64,000 nt of DNA from WLMZ01 sp038227995 (GCA_038227995.1 JBBRPP010000003.1:227614-291613); one strand, 5' to 3'. Counted from the first letter of the stretch, positions 9,347 through 20,610 are shown. A program made the numbers and translations. The notes: generated by a model not told the origin, from the letters alone.

Positions 9347-11017
9347 ATGCGGATGCAACGTACGTTCGATGATCTCGGCACACCCTTGTCCGACGTCACG
9401 TTCTGCGTGATCGATCTCGAGACCACGGGTGGCGACCGGAACACCGACACGATCACCGAGATCGGAGCGATCAAGGTGCGCGGAGGCGTTGGCCAGGGCA
9501 CGTTCCAGACGCTCGTGAATCCGGGGCGAGCGATCCCCCCGACGATCACGATCCTGACGGGCATCTCCGATTCGATGGTGGTGACGGCGCCGCGCATCGA
9601 TCAGGTGCTGCCGACGCTGCTCGAGTTCTGCCGTGACTCGGTGATCGTGGGCCACAACGTCCGTTTCGACGTGGGCTTCCTCAATGCCGCGCTCATCCGC
9701 TCGCATCGACCGACGTTGTCGAACATCGTCATCGACACACTCGGTCTCGCTCGTCGGCTCGTCCGGGACGAAGTGCCCGATTGCCGCCTCGGCACGCTGG
9801 CCAGCCGTTTCCGACTCGACCATCAGCCGAGCCATCGCGCCCTCGACGACGCGCTTGCAACAGCCGACCTGCTCCACCTCCTGATCGAACGGGCCGCGTC
9901 GTTCGGCGTGATGGGTCTCGACGACCTGCAACTGCTGCCCAAGATCGGCGGACACCCGCAAGTCGCGAAGCTCAAGCTCACCAACCACCTGCCCCGCTCG
10001 CCGGGCGTGTACCTCTTCCGCGATGCCCGCGGCGATGTGCTCTATGTCGGCAAGGCGACCAATCTGCGGCAGCGAGTTCGCAGCTACTTCGGGAGCGACG
10101 ATCGCCGCAAGATCGGCCCGATGTTGCGCGAGGCACATCGCGTCAGCCACGTCGAGACACCCGATCCGCTGACGGCGGGCGTGCTCGAACTGCGCTATCT
10201 CCATCAGCTCGCTCCGCGCTACAACAAGCAGGGCACGACGTGGGACCGCTATTGCTACGTCAGGCTGTCCACCGACGAAACCTGGCCTCGGCTGTCGATC
10301 GTGAAGGACCCCAAGGCACTTGGGTTTCACCTGGGTCCGTTGCCATCGCGCACGATGGCCAACCTCGTGATCGAGGCGATCCAATCGGTCGCTCCGCTGC
10401 GTCGGTGCACCGTCCGGCTCGGGCGGAAGCACGTGCCGCCGGTTGGCGCGACAGAATGCACCGCTGCGCAACTCGGCGTCGCCGAGTGCCCGTGTTCGGG
10501 GTCATCCGATCCCCAGCGCTACGCAGCCGCGGTCGAGATGGTGCTGCGTGGGTTGGGAGCCGAACCCGATGTGCTGCTCCATCCGCTGCGCGAACGCATG
10601 CTCCAGCTCGCCCGCAGCCAACGTTTCGAGGAAGCGGCGGCCGTTCGCGATCGCGCCCAGGCGTTGTCGGGCGCGCTGCGCCGTCAGCGGATGATCGACA
10701 ACCTTCGCCGTACACAGCAACTCGATCTGCGATTCGGCGACATCGTGTTCGAGTTCGATCACGGACGGTTGATGGATTCGCGGGTCGACGGAACGCTGGG
10801 CATGGCGCTCACTCTGCCCGCTCCCGCAGCGGGCGATCTCGAACGACCCCTGTCGCGAGACGCCGTCGACGAGGTGTTGTGCATCGCCCGCTCCCTCGAG
10901 GCCAACAGCCACCGGATCTCGCTGCTGCGATGCACCGGCGAATGGACACATCCGCTGCACCGCCTCGCCACGTTCGAACCACTGCGACCCGAACGACCCG
11001 ACCGCCGCGCCGCCTGA
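9347..11017 (+). CDS. DEDD 3'-5' exonuclease fused to GIY-YIG (UvrC/Cho-like) nuclease
   Basis: 556 aa. Residues of about 15-175 form a DnaQ-type exonuclease: VIDLETTGG (Exo I), GHNVRFDVGFLNA (Exo II), HRALDDALATADLL (Exo III). Residues of about 215-300 form a GIY-YIG domain, GVYLFRDARGDVLYVGKATN and RQRVRSYF, as in the N-terminus of UvrC. A UVR-like helix pair (RSQRFEEAAAVRDRAQ) follows near residue 430. The fusion occurs in actinobacteria and suggests a DNA-repair nuclease combining incision and resection. Start is ATG 9347 or the in-frame ATG 9353, after GGTGGGG. Confidence 0.87.
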   Translation: MRMQRTFDDLGTPLSDVTFCVIDLETTGGDRNTDTITEIGAIKVRGGVGQGTFQTLVNPGRAIPPTITILTGISDSMVVTAPRIDQVLPTLLEFCRDSVIVGHNVRFDVGFLNAALIRSHRPTLSNIVIDTLGLARRLVRDEVPDCRLGTLASRFRLDHQPSHRALDDALATADLLHLLIERAASFGVMGLDDLQLLPKIGGHPQVAKLKLTNHLPRSPGVYLFRDARGDVLYVGKATNLRQRVRSYFGSDDRRKIGPMLREAHRVSHVETPDPLTAGVLELRYLHQLAPRYNKQGTTWDRYCYVRLSTDETWPRLSIVKDPKALGFHLGPLPSRTMANLVIEAIQSVAPLRRCTVRLGRKHVPPVGATECTAAQLGVAECPCSGSSDPQRYAAAVEMVLRGLGAEPDVLLHPLRERMLQLARSQRFEEAAAVRDRAQALSGALRRQRMIDNLRRTQQLDLRFGDIVFEFDHGRLMDSRVDGTLGMALTLPAPAAGDLERPLSRDAVDEVLCIARSLEANSHRISLLRCTGEWTHPLHRLATFEPLRPERPDRRAA

Positions 11018-11050
11018 GTCACCTGAGTCACCCGAGTCACCCGAGTTGAT
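11015..11050 (+). repeat. Four-unit 9-bp tandem repeat at a stop codon
   Basis: Units tgagtcacc, tgagtcacc, cgagtcacc and the partial cgagttgat follow head to tail, beginning with the TGA stop of the exonuclease gene. Replication slippage is the simplest source. The region up to 11092 contains nothing else recognisable. Confidence 0.7.
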
Positions 11051-11091
11051 GACCCCGCCGTCATCGACATCCGCCGGCGTGGACGCAACGG

Positions 11092-11934
11092 TCAGGTTGC
11101 TTCGATCGACGCTCCGCCGTGATCGATCCGCAGGATCTTCGTGTGCCCGTCAGCAGGCAAGGCCGCCGCCAGCGTTTCCGCGGCCTCGGGCGCACACATC
11201 GCGGCGACCGTCGGCCCCGACCCGGACAGCCACGCGCACCACGCGCCGGCGTCGAGCGCCGCCTCGTGCGCGGCACGGGTTGCAGGTGCGGCAGCGAACC
11301 TCACCGACTGGTGGATTCGGTCTTCGGTGGCGTGCCGGAGCGCATCGACATCACCCGATGCCAGCGCGGCGACGAGCATCGACGAACGCCCCAGGTTGAA
11401 CACCGCATCGGCCAGCGAGATCGTCGTCGCCAGCTTGCCGCGGCTCTGATCGGTGCTGGTCGTGAACGACGGCACCCACACCACGATCGCCGGATCGAGC
11501 TGCAACGGCACTCGCAACGACCGCTCACCGGTCGTCACACACACGCCGCCGAGCAGCGCCGGTGCCGCGTTGTCTGCGTGTCCTTCCAGGTCAGCAGCAA
11601 TGTCGAGGATCTCGACGGCATATCGTCCGACCGCCTCGTGGGGATCGCCATCTCGTTGAGCGCACGCCAGCAGCAGACCGCCGACGCGTACGGCGGCGCT
11701 GTAGCCCAAACCACGCGCCATCGGAATCGGCGACCGCACCCACAGGTCTCCCGCGCCGCCGGCACGGGCGAACGCGACCGTCGCGAGGTGGTGCTCGTCC
11801 GCCGCATGCGCACCGTCAGGGATCGATCCGTCTGGTTCGATCAGACCGACCTCGGCCCACAGCGTGAGCGCCACACCGAGCGTGTCGAACCCGGGACCCA
11901 TGTTCGCCGACGTGGCCGGCACGCGGCTGATCAT
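11092..11934 (-). CDS. thrB: Homoserine kinase
   Basis: GHMP-family kinase that phosphorylates homoserine in threonine synthesis. The 280-aa protein starts MISRVPATSANMGPGFDTLG, typical of ThrB, and has the phosphate-binding loop PMARGLGYSAAV and a C-terminal LSGSGPTVAAM. In the loop a Tyr replaces the first Ser of the usual GLGSSAA, an unusual change. The ATG overlaps the trpD stop (ATGA), so thrB is translationally coupled to a tryptophan gene instead of the more common hom or thrC; neither of those is in the window. Confidence 0.9.
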   Translation of the reverse strand: MISRVPATSANMGPGFDTLGVALTLWAEVGLIEPDGSIPDGAHAADEHHLATVAFARAGGAGDLWVRSPIPMARGLGYSAAVRVGGLLLACAQRDGDPHEAVGRYAVEILDIAADLEGHADNAAPALLGGVCVTTGERSLRVPLQLDPAIVVWVPSFTTSTDQSRGKLATTISLADAVFNLGRSSMLVAALASGDVDALRHATEDRIHQSVRFAAAPATRAAHEAALDAGAWCAWLSGSGPTVAAMCAPEAAETLAAALPADGHTKILRIDHGGASIEAT

Positions 11935-12989
11935 GTGCTGGCGAGCGTCGCACTCTGCGAAGTGGCGACGAGACCGGCCAACGAGGCCGCTGCCCGACCG
12001 CTGTCGATCGACTGCCGCGCCAACTCGATGCCATGCGCGAGGTCATCGGCGACGCCGGCCACGACCAAGCCGGCGCCGGCGTTGAGCACGACGATGTCGC
12101 GGTGCGGTCCGGTCTCGCCGGCCATCACGCCACGCACGACAGCGGCGTTGCGCTGGCGATTGCCGCCCACGAGTTGATCCATCGTTGCCGGGGCCAGCCC
12201 GAGCGCGACGGGATCGACGGTGAACGTGCTCACCTCGCCGTTCTCGAGCGCGAGCACGGTGGAGGAGCCGACTGTCGTGAGCTCGTCGAGACCATTGCCG
12301 TGAACGATCCAGGCGCGGGTCGTGCCGTGGTTGCGCAGTGTCGTCAGCATTCGTTCGGCGAACGTCGGGTTGGCGACACCGATGACCTGGCGACGGACGC
12401 GGCCCGGGTTGGCCATCGGGCCCAGCAGGTTGAAGACGGTGGGAATGCCGACCTCGCGCCGAGATGGCGCTGCATAGCGAAATGCAGGGTGGAAGGTCGG
12501 CGCGAAGCAGAACCCCATGCCGGCTTCACGGACGCAACGCAGGACGCCGTCGGGGGTCAGTTCGATCGCCACGCCGAGCTCGTCGAGCACGTCAGCCGTG
12601 CCGCACTCCGACGACGCCGCCCGGCCGCCGTGCTTGCACACGGGCACCCCCGCGCCGGCGACCACGATCGCGGCCATCGTCGAGACATTGATCGAGTGGC
12701 TGCGATCACCACCGGTACCGACGATGTCGATCGCCCGATCGCGTAAGTCGTCTCCCAGTGGCACCAACGTGGCGGCACCGAGCACCGCATCGAGCAGGCC
12801 GGTCAATTCCGCTTCGCTCTCGCCCTTGGCCCGCAGCGCGACCACGAACGCAATCAACTGCGCCGGCGTGGCGTCGCCGCTGAGGATCGTCGCCATCGCC
12901 TCCTTGGCCGCAGCAGCCGACAGATCCTGGCGATCGAGCAGTTGAGTCAAGAGCGCGGGCCAACCACCGAGTTCGTCGAAATGAGACAC
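11931..12989 (-). CDS. trpD: Anthranilate phosphoribosyltransferase
   Basis: Transfers phosphoribose from PRPP to anthranilate in tryptophan synthesis. The 352-aa protein carries the PRPP loop DIVGTGGDRSHSINVST, KHGGRAASSECGTADVL and the NLLGPMANPGRVRRQVIGV segment. GTG at 12989 starts VSHFDELGGWPALL. It is the first gene of a two-gene transcript with thrB. No other trp genes are nearby, so the pathway is dispersed in this genome. Confidence 0.95.
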   Translation of the reverse strand: MSHFDELGGWPALLTQLLDRQDLSAAAAKEAMATILSGDATPAQLIAFVVALRAKGESEAELTGLLDAVLGAATLVPLGDDLRDRAIDIVGTGGDRSHSINVSTMAAIVVAGAGVPVCKHGGRAASSECGTADVLDELGVAIELTPDGVLRCVREAGMGFCFAPTFHPAFRYAAPSRREVGIPTVFNLLGPMANPGRVRRQVIGVANPTFAERMLTTLRNHGTTRAWIVHGNGLDELTTVGSSTVLALENGEVSTFTVDPVALGLAPATMDQLVGGNRQRNAAVVRGVMAGETGPHRDIVVLNAGAGLVVAGVADDLAHGIELARQSIDSGRAAASLAGLVATSQSATLAST

Positions 12990-13029
12990 AGCGCCAGACT
13001 AGGCGCTGTGCTGGTCTGCCGAGCAGGTG

Positions 13030-13269
13030 TTATGCGGTTCGACGTCGCTGGCGAATGATGCGCCGTCGCTCACGTTCCGTCGCACCGCCCCAGACCCCCT
13101 GCTTCTCGCGAGAGGCCAGCGCGTGCTCGAGACATGCGATACGGACGTCGCACTGTTGGCAAACTGATTTGGCGGGCAACGCTTCGTCCTCGTCGTCCGG
13201 ATAGAACATCGCGGGATCGAGCCCCCGACAGGCTCCGAGCTCCCGCCACACAATTGCTTTGGGTGACAC
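13030..13269 (-). CDS. WhiB-family Fe-S transcriptional regulator
   Basis: 79 aa, with the four cysteines of a WhiB 4Fe-4S protein: GACRG, then VCQQC and the C of IACLEH (C-x2-C-x5-C), the GVWGG turn and a basic C-terminus RRRIIRQRRRT for DNA contact. Such proteins work with the primary sigma factor and respond to redox or NO. Start is the GTG at 13269, 5 nt after GGGG; a GTG at 13251 is an alternative with no ribosome-binding site. Which Whi paralogue it is cannot be decided. A 14-bp palindrome lies about 100 bp upstream. Confidence 0.92.
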   Translation of the reverse strand: MSPKAIVWRELGACRGLDPAMFYPDDEDEALPAKSVCQQCDVRIACLEHALASREKQGVWGGATERERRRIIRQRRRTA

Positions 13270-13369
13270 AATCGCCCCAGTCCTTCTGCGTCTTCGTTGA
13301 GTTGGTGTTCCACATACACGGTGCAGCCACAGACCCCCCTGCGACGACAACTCGTAACTTAGGTGGTCA

Positions 13370-13383
13370 GGAAATCGATTTCC
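13370..13383. promoter_or_regulatory. Perfect 14-bp palindrome upstream of whiB
   Basis: GGAAATCGATTTCC, a perfect inverted repeat in the 146-bp AT-rich gap between whiB and the Fe-S oxidoreductase stop. Only the whiB promoter is expected in this gap, so it is a candidate operator for that gene. Seen in sequence; function inferred. Confidence 0.45.
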
Positions 13384-13415
13384 AGGGGTAAATCGAAAAT
13401 TTGTGAATCTGTGCG

Positions 13416-14741
13416 TCAGCCGGAAACGTGTTCTTCGGCAAACCCATATGCCCGCGCAATCATCTGAATCGGATGGATGGCAACGGTTCCCATTTGCTCG
13501 GTGATCACGACGTTGGCGAGATGGCAATCACCGGCGATGACCTCGCCATCCGTCGCGGCAACAACGTCGGCGAGCCGCCTCCCGATGGCGATGGATTCGT
13601 CGGCGTGTTCGGCCCGCATCCCCCACGACCCATCGACTCCTGCACACTGCTGGACGAGTCGGATCGTCGTGCCCGTCAGCTTCATCAGATCGCGGCTGCG
13701 CAGGCCGATCTCCTGCGCCCGGAGGTGGCAGGGCGCGTGATAGGTCACAGACTCGGGCACGTCGCCACTGAAGTCCATGTCGAGGCTGGTCCCATCGCTG
13801 CGATGGAGCTTCATGAGGTACTCGGCAGCGTCAAAGGTGTGCTCGGAGACCATGGCGGAATCGGTCCCAGGCACGAAATCGGGATAGTCGTTCTTGATGA
13901 TGTAACCACAGGTCGGCTGCGGAACGACGATGTCGTGTCCGCGGCGAATCTCGCTGGCGAGCAGGGCGACGTTGCGTGCCGCGACCTTGGTGAATTGATC
14001 CTGATCCCCGCCGTGCAACCACGGCGCACCGCAACAGCCGACTTCAGCTACAGAAACCTCGATGCCATTGCGCTCATACACCTTGACCAGATCATGGCCG
14101 ATCGACGGCTGCTGGTACTCGACGAGGCAGGTCGGGAAGAGGGCGACGCTCCCCTGCCGCTTGCCGATGCGGACCGTTGGACGGCGTTTGAACCAGGTCG
14201 AGAACCGCTGCCGGGAGAACGTCGGCAGCAGACGCACGCTCGAGACTCCGGTGGCGGCCTGCACGACTTTGCGCACCAGTGTGCCCGGCGCGGCCCCGAC
14301 GATTCGGTTCGCCATCGGAGCAGTCGCACTCCCGATCGTGCCGGACAGATCTGATCGAGCGATCAATTGCGTCGTCGACCGGCGGCGCACGGACTCCTGC
14401 CCGGTTTCGTGCAACATCGCCTTGGCGCGCAGCATCAACCGTGGGAAATCGATCGCGACCTCGCTCGTGCCGGGCCTGTATGGGCAGCCGAGGATGCAGA
14501 GCTTGCACTGATGGCATTCCTCGACGACCTGGTTCTGCTGAGCCGGGGTCAGCCGGCCCGCGTCACGGGCACCGTCGCCACCAGCGCGTTGCTCGATCAT
14601 GTCGAACAACGTCGGGAACGCCGAGCACAAGGTCACGCACTGCCGACATTCGACGCAGACGTCGGCGACGCGACTGAGTTCGTTGCGGACATCGGCTTCG
14701 TCGAGATACTGCGCGTTGCGAGGGTCGTACGTGATCGTCAT
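13416..14741 (-). CDS. GlpC-like Fe-S oxidoreductase (two 4Fe-4S, CCG domains)
   Basis: 441 aa. Two ferredoxin motifs near the N-terminus (CVECRQCVTLC and CHQCKLCILGCPY) are followed by CCG-type domains GCCGAPWLHGG and HAPCHLRAQ, as in the GlpC subunit of anaerobic glycerol-3-phosphate dehydrogenase and related electron carriers. It is divergent from glpD with an 87-bp gap, which supports a role passing electrons from glycerol-3-phosphate oxidation to the quinone pool. That link is inference; related proteins also pair with rubrerythrins. ATG at 14741 gives MTITYDPRNAQYL. Confidence 0.8.
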   Translation of the reverse strand: MTITYDPRNAQYLDEADVRNELSRVADVCVECRQCVTLCSAFPTLFDMIEQRAGGDGARDAGRLTPAQQNQVVEECHQCKLCILGCPYRPGTSEVAIDFPRLMLRAKAMLHETGQESVRRRSTTQLIARSDLSGTIGSATAPMANRIVGAAPGTLVRKVVQAATGVSSVRLLPTFSRQRFSTWFKRRPTVRIGKRQGSVALFPTCLVEYQQPSIGHDLVKVYERNGIEVSVAEVGCCGAPWLHGGDQDQFTKVAARNVALLASEIRRGHDIVVPQPTCGYIIKNDYPDFVPGTDSAMVSEHTFDAAEYLMKLHRSDGTSLDMDFSGDVPESVTYHAPCHLRAQEIGLRSRDLMKLTGTTIRLVQQCAGVDGSWGMRAEHADESIAIGRRLADVVAATDGEVIAGDCHLANVVITEQMGTVAIHPIQMIARAYGFAEEHVSG

Positions 14742-14828
14742 ACAGGGGGCGACCTGCACGTTAGCTGTCCCTGCCAGGTCCGAGTCTCCGTGGCTTGCCG
14801 ACAGAGGGCAGCACTAGGCTCGCCGCCG

Positions 14829-16495
14829 ATGAGCCGACTCCGACCCGCCGCACCGTTCGAACGCTCCCAGATGTTGCGCCGACTGGCCGACGAGCCGTTC
14901 GACGTGGTCGTCATCGGTGGCGGTATCACCGGTGTCGGTGTGGCGCTCGACGCGGCCAGCCGTGGGCTACGGACAGCGCTGGTCGAGCGCGACGACTTCG
15001 CCTCCGGCACCTCGTCGAAGAGTTCGAAGCTCGTCCACGGCGGCTTGCGCTACCTCCAGCAGGGCGAGGTCCGACTCGTCTACGAAGCACTTCACGAGCG
15101 TCAGCGGCTGCGCAAGAACGCTCCGCACCTGGTGCGCGTGCTGCCGTTCATGATCCCGATCTTGACCCGCGACGGTGTCGTCTCGCGCAAGATCGCGCGG
15201 GTGCTCGGCACGTCGATGTGGATGTACGACCTCACCGGTGGATGGCGCATCGGCAAGCTGCACAAGCGGCTCAAGAAGGCCGCCGCGTTCACCCATCTCC
15301 CGACGATGCCCGAGCAGCGACTGGCGTCGGCCTACCTCTACTACGACGCGACGGCCGACGATGCACGGCTCTGTCTCACCGTCGCGCGCACCGCGGCAGC
15401 GCACGGGGCTGCAGTCGCCAACGGATGCCGGGTCACCGAGATCACCAGGGACGCGAACGGGATGGCCACGGGTGTCATCGTCGAGACTGATGGCGAATCG
15501 ATCGCGATCCGGGCGGCCACAATCGTCAACGCGTCCGGCGTGTGGGCCGACGATGTCCGATCGCTGGCTGAAGCCGAGCACCCCGATTCGCTCCGCCCGG
15601 CGAAGGGTGTCCACCTCACCGTCCCGTGGAGGTTGGTCCGTAACGACATCGCCGTCGTGATCCCAGTGCCGAAGGACAAGCGCAGCCTGTTCGTCGTCCC
15701 GTGGGGACCGCTCCCCGACGGCACGTACATGCACACGTACATCGGCACCACCGACACCGACTACGCCGGGGATCTCGATGATCCACCGTGCACGAAGGAC
15801 GACATCGACTACGTGTTGCGCGCGCTCAACGCGTCGATCACCACCGGCGTCACGGCCGCCGACGTCACCGGCGTGTGGGCCGGTCTGCGTCCACTCGTGA
15901 AGAAGGGCGGATCAGCGCGCACCGCCGATCTCTCTCGGCGCCACAGCGTCACCGTCAACGATGCCGGGATGATCAGCGTCACCGGCGGCAAGCTGACGAC
16001 ATACCGGGAGATGGCCGAGGACACGGTCGATGTCGTGGTCCAGCGGCTCGGCCGGCGAGATCGGTGCCGCACGAAGCACCTGCCGCTGCTGGGTGCCGAT
16101 GGCTATCGCGAGCCAGAGGCGGGTTCGCCGGACCTCCATCTCGCGAGCAGGTTCGGCACCGGGGCGGACGAGGTCCGCACACTCATCGCCGATGACGCCA
16201 CCCTCGATCGGCCGATGGCCGATGGCCTGCCATACATCCGAGCGGAAGCCGTCTACGCGGTGCGCCACGAAATGGCTCGCTCCCTCGACGATGTGATGTC
16301 GCGACGCACACGCGCTCGGCTCTTCGACCGAGACGCATCCGTCCGTGCGGCCGCCGACATCGCCGCGCTGATCGGCGCCGAGTTGGGCTGGGACGACGCA
16401 AAGATCCGAGCGGAAGTCGATTCCTACACGGCCAGCTGCGAGGCCGAACGACTGGCTGGCACTGTCAGCGCGGCAACACCGGTGGCTGATCTCGC

Positions 16496-16499
<4 letters not shown>
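14829..16499 (+). CDS. glpD: FAD-dependent glycerol-3-phosphate dehydrogenase
   Basis: Membrane-associated flavoenzyme oxidising glycerol-3-phosphate to DHAP. The 556-aa product has the FAD Rossmann motif VVVIGGGITGVGVALDAA, SSKSSKLVHGGLRYLQQGE, the substrate-domain VWAGLRPLVKKG and MISVTGGKLTTYREMAED, and the extra C-terminal helical domain of GlpD. Length matches the family. Its stop overlaps the next start (ATGA), placing it first in a four-gene operon with the alkyl-DHAP-synthase-like gene, a membrane protein and glpK. The upstream open frame is antisense to the Fe-S gene. Confidence 0.95.
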
Positions 16500-17970
<1,471 letters not shown>

Positions 17971-17974
<4 letters not shown>

Positions 17975-18378
17975 GCGAGCGTTGGGACGCCGATGCGCTG
18001 AAGTCGGGGGCGCTGACGAGCCTCATGTTCGCCGCGCCATTCGTCGTCGTCGCCGCATTGATCCGCGACAAGCACGACAAGAATGGCAGCGGATGGGGCC
18101 CGCTGCTGTTCTTCGCCGCGCTGACCGGTTTCTTCCTCGGGGCCGGCGTCGCCGCGTGGCGCCAGACCGTGCGGGCGCCGCTGTCACACGCACTGGTCGC
18201 ATCGACCGGCACGTTCGTCGTGGTCCAGGGCGTCTTCGCGATCATCCGCCTGGTCCGCGGCGAAGATGTGCGCTGGTTCAGCATCGTGTTCACCCTCACG
18301 CTGGTGTCGGGTGTCGGATTGATCGGGGGCTTGATGGGGATGAACTTGCAGAAGCGCGGATTCGAGCCGAAGCGATGA
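17971..18378 (+). CDS. Hypothetical four-TM membrane protein
   Basis: 135 aa, not recognised. Four hydrophobic helices: SLMFAAPFVVVAALI, LLFFAALTGFFLGAGVAAW, ALVASTGTFVVVQGVFAII and FSIVFTLTLVSGVGLIGGL, ending in the basic KRGFEPKR. It overlaps the previous stop and the glpK start (ATGA both sides). An ATG at 17965 is a second possible start. Position between AGPS-like and glpK genes makes a lipid- or glycerol-related membrane role possible, though it does not resemble the GlpF channel. Confidence 0.78.
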
Positions 18379-19823
18379 GCATTCTCGTCATCGACGTTGG
18401 CACCAGCGGCTTGCGATCGGCCGTCGTCACACCCGACGCCGCTGTGCAGCACGTCACCTATGCGGCGTTCGCGCCGACCAGTCCGTCGCCCGGCTTGATC
18501 GAATTCGACGCGGTGGCGATGGGCCGTTCGGTGCTCGACGTGACCAACGCGACCCTGGCCGCCAACGGCGACCACATCGACGCCGTCGGCATCACCGCCC
18601 AACGAGCGTCCACCATCGTGTGGGATCGCGCCACCGGCGAACCTGTCGGCCCTGCACTCGGCTGGCAGGACCTGCGCACCGTCTTCGAATGCATCATGGC
18701 CAAAGCAGATCATGGTCTCGCGCTGGCCCCGAACCAATCCGCGACGAAGGTCGCGTGGTTGCTGAACACCTTCGATCCCGAGCGATCTCGTGATCTGCTG
18801 TTCGGTACGGTCGACACGTGGGTCACCTGGATCGTGTCCGGCGGGACGCTGCACGTGACCGACCACACCAACGCCGCCGTCACGGGCCTGTACGACATGT
18901 CCGCCCGCGCCTGGTCACGGCATGCGTGTGAGGCGTTGGGCGTACCGATGCGCATGCTGCCCACCATCGTCGACTCCAGCGGCGAACTCGGCATCGCGTC
19001 TGCGCTGCCGGGCGCGCCGCTGATCGCCGGACTCGCGGGCGATCAGCAGGCGTCACTGGTCGGCCAGGGGTGCGTCCGACCCGGTCTGGCCAAGATCACG
19101 TTCGGTACGGGCGGAATGCTCGACCTGTGCACCGGACCGATGGCACCGACCGATCATCATCGCAGCGCGCAAGGCACCTTCCCCATCGTCGCCTGGACCC
19201 GCAATGGCGAGGCCAACTGGGGAGTCGAAGCGATCATGCTGTCGGCCGGCACCAATGTCGAATGGTTGCGTGACGACCTCGGCATCATCCCGACGGCAGC
19301 CGCCAGCCACGACGTCGCATCCCAGTGCGACACCGCCGATGGCGTCGTCTACGTGCCGGCCCTGCTCGGGCTCGGCACACCCAAGTGGGACTATGGCGCG
19401 CGCGGCACGTTGCTGGGCATCACCCGCGGCACTGGACGGGCACACATCACGCGCGCTGTCCTCGAAGGTGTCGCCCAGCGTGGCGCTGATCTGGTCGACG
19501 CGGCCGAGGCCGACACAGGGCTCACGATCCCTGTGCTGCGCATCGACGGCGGGATGAGCGAGAACCCCACGTTCGTGCAGGCACTCGCCAATGCGACGGG
19601 CAAACCGGTCGAGGTCTCCCCCGTCACCGAGGCGACGACGCTCGGCGCCGGATACTTGGCCGGGCTCGCCGTTGGTACGTGGACTCACCTCGACGAAGTG
19701 GCAGACTCTTGGTCGCCTGCGATCATTGTCGAACCGACCGGTTCGCTCGACCGTGATCGTTGGCGGCAGGCCATCGAACGTGCATCGCGTTGGATACCCG
19801 ACCTGTCGGCTCTCGACTTCTAA
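18375..19823 (+). CDS. glpK: FGGY-family glycerol kinase
   Basis: Phosphorylates glycerol to glycerol-3-phosphate. The 482-aa protein has the ATPase phosphate-1 loop VIDVGTSGLRSAVV, ITAQRASTIVWDRATGEP, FGTVDTWVTW with HVTDHTNA, AGDQQASLVGQGC, FGTGGM, and C-terminal RIDGGMSENPTFVQ, all closely matching glycerol kinases and less so xylulokinases. Slightly shorter than the usual 500 aa. Last gene of the glpD operon, so kinase and dehydrogenase are made together. Overlaps the membrane-protein stop. Confidence 0.9.
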   Translation: MSILVIDVGTSGLRSAVVTPDAAVQHVTYAAFAPTSPSPGLIEFDAVAMGRSVLDVTNATLAANGDHIDAVGITAQRASTIVWDRATGEPVGPALGWQDLRTVFECIMAKADHGLALAPNQSATKVAWLLNTFDPERSRDLLFGTVDTWVTWIVSGGTLHVTDHTNAAVTGLYDMSARAWSRHACEALGVPMRMLPTIVDSSGELGIASALPGAPLIAGLAGDQQASLVGQGCVRPGLAKITFGTGGMLDLCTGPMAPTDHHRSAQGTFPIVAWTRNGEANWGVEAIMLSAGTNVEWLRDDLGIIPTAAASHDVASQCDTADGVVYVPALLGLGTPKWDYGARGTLLGITRGTGRAHITRAVLEGVAQRGADLVDAAEADTGLTIPVLRIDGGMSENPTFVQALANATGKPVEVSPVTEATTLGAGYLAGLAVGTWTHLDEVADSWSPAIIVEPTGSLDRDRWRQAIERASRWIPDLSALDF

Positions 19824-19887
19824 AGTTGGAGCGCAGACCCCTGGCCGGGAAGGCTATGGGTGAACATCTCGAAAGGACCCAGTCTTC

Positions 19888-20610
19888 GTGGACACACAGG
19901 AAGCGGCACACACTCAAGCCGCTGAACAGACAGGCATGGACAGCGCCTTGCGTCGGCGGATCCTCGCCGCCGGCCTGTCCGGCGCGGCCCTGTCGCTGTT
20001 GCCGTGGCTCGGCGATCGCGCCGGCGCGGCGGCGGGCACTGCCACCGCCGACACGACGGCCGGCACGACCGCCGGCTCTGGCGCAACGACCACGACCGTC
20101 GCGGCCACCACCACGACGGCTCCCCCGCAGCGCCCGACCGACGCCGATCTCGAGTTGCTGACGTTCGTGCAGACCGCCGAGATCGCCGCCCGCGACCTCT
20201 ACGCCTTGGCCATCACGAACAAGGTCTACAGCGGCGATCTGGCCGCCTCGATCAAGACCATCGGCGAATCGCACGAAGCGTACGAGCAGGCGCTGTCCGC
20301 GCTCATCGGCCGTCTCGCTCCGAACAAGCAGAACGCAGCGCTCTTCAAGGCCTTGCAAGGCGACTTCGCCGGCTCCGCCGACACCGTGTCCGCGGCGGCG
20401 GGTGCGCTCGAGAATGCGTTGGTCGCAACCCACCTCGACATCGTCAGCAAGTTGCAAGGCACCGATGCAGCAGCACTGATCGCATCGATCCTCGTCGTCG
20501 AAGGTCGCCACGCAGTGGTGATGAACACGCTGGCCGGGGCCAAGACACTTGCTGACCAACTTTCCGACAAGGCCGATGCCTACACCTCGTCCGACTACCC
20601 AGTGAAGTGA
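19888..20610 (+). CDS. Exported ferritin-like domain protein
   Basis: 240 aa from a GTG at 19888 with GAAAGGA about 10 nt upstream. The N-terminus has an RRRILAAGLSGAALSLLP signal, possibly Tat, then a Thr/Ala-rich linker (residues of about 50-75), then a four-helix ferritin-like domain with ETAEIAARD-type helix (LLTFVQTAEIAARDLY), ESHEAYEQALSAL and VVEGRHAVVMNTLAG. The carboxylate/histidine pattern resembles di-iron sites but some positions are unclear, so metal binding is uncertain. GTGA overlap with the next, related gene points to a two-protein unit outside the membrane. Confidence 0.78.
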   Translation: MDTQEAAHTQAAEQTGMDSALRRRILAAGLSGAALSLLPWLGDRAGAAAGTATADTTAGTTAGSGATTTTVAATTTTAPPQRPTDADLELLTFVQTAEIAARDLYALAITNKVYSGDLAASIKTIGESHEAYEQALSALIGRLAPNKQNAALFKALQGDFAGSADTVSAAAGALENALVATHLDIVSKLQGTDAAALIASILVVEGRHAVVMNTLAGAKTLADQLSDKADAYTSSDYPVK

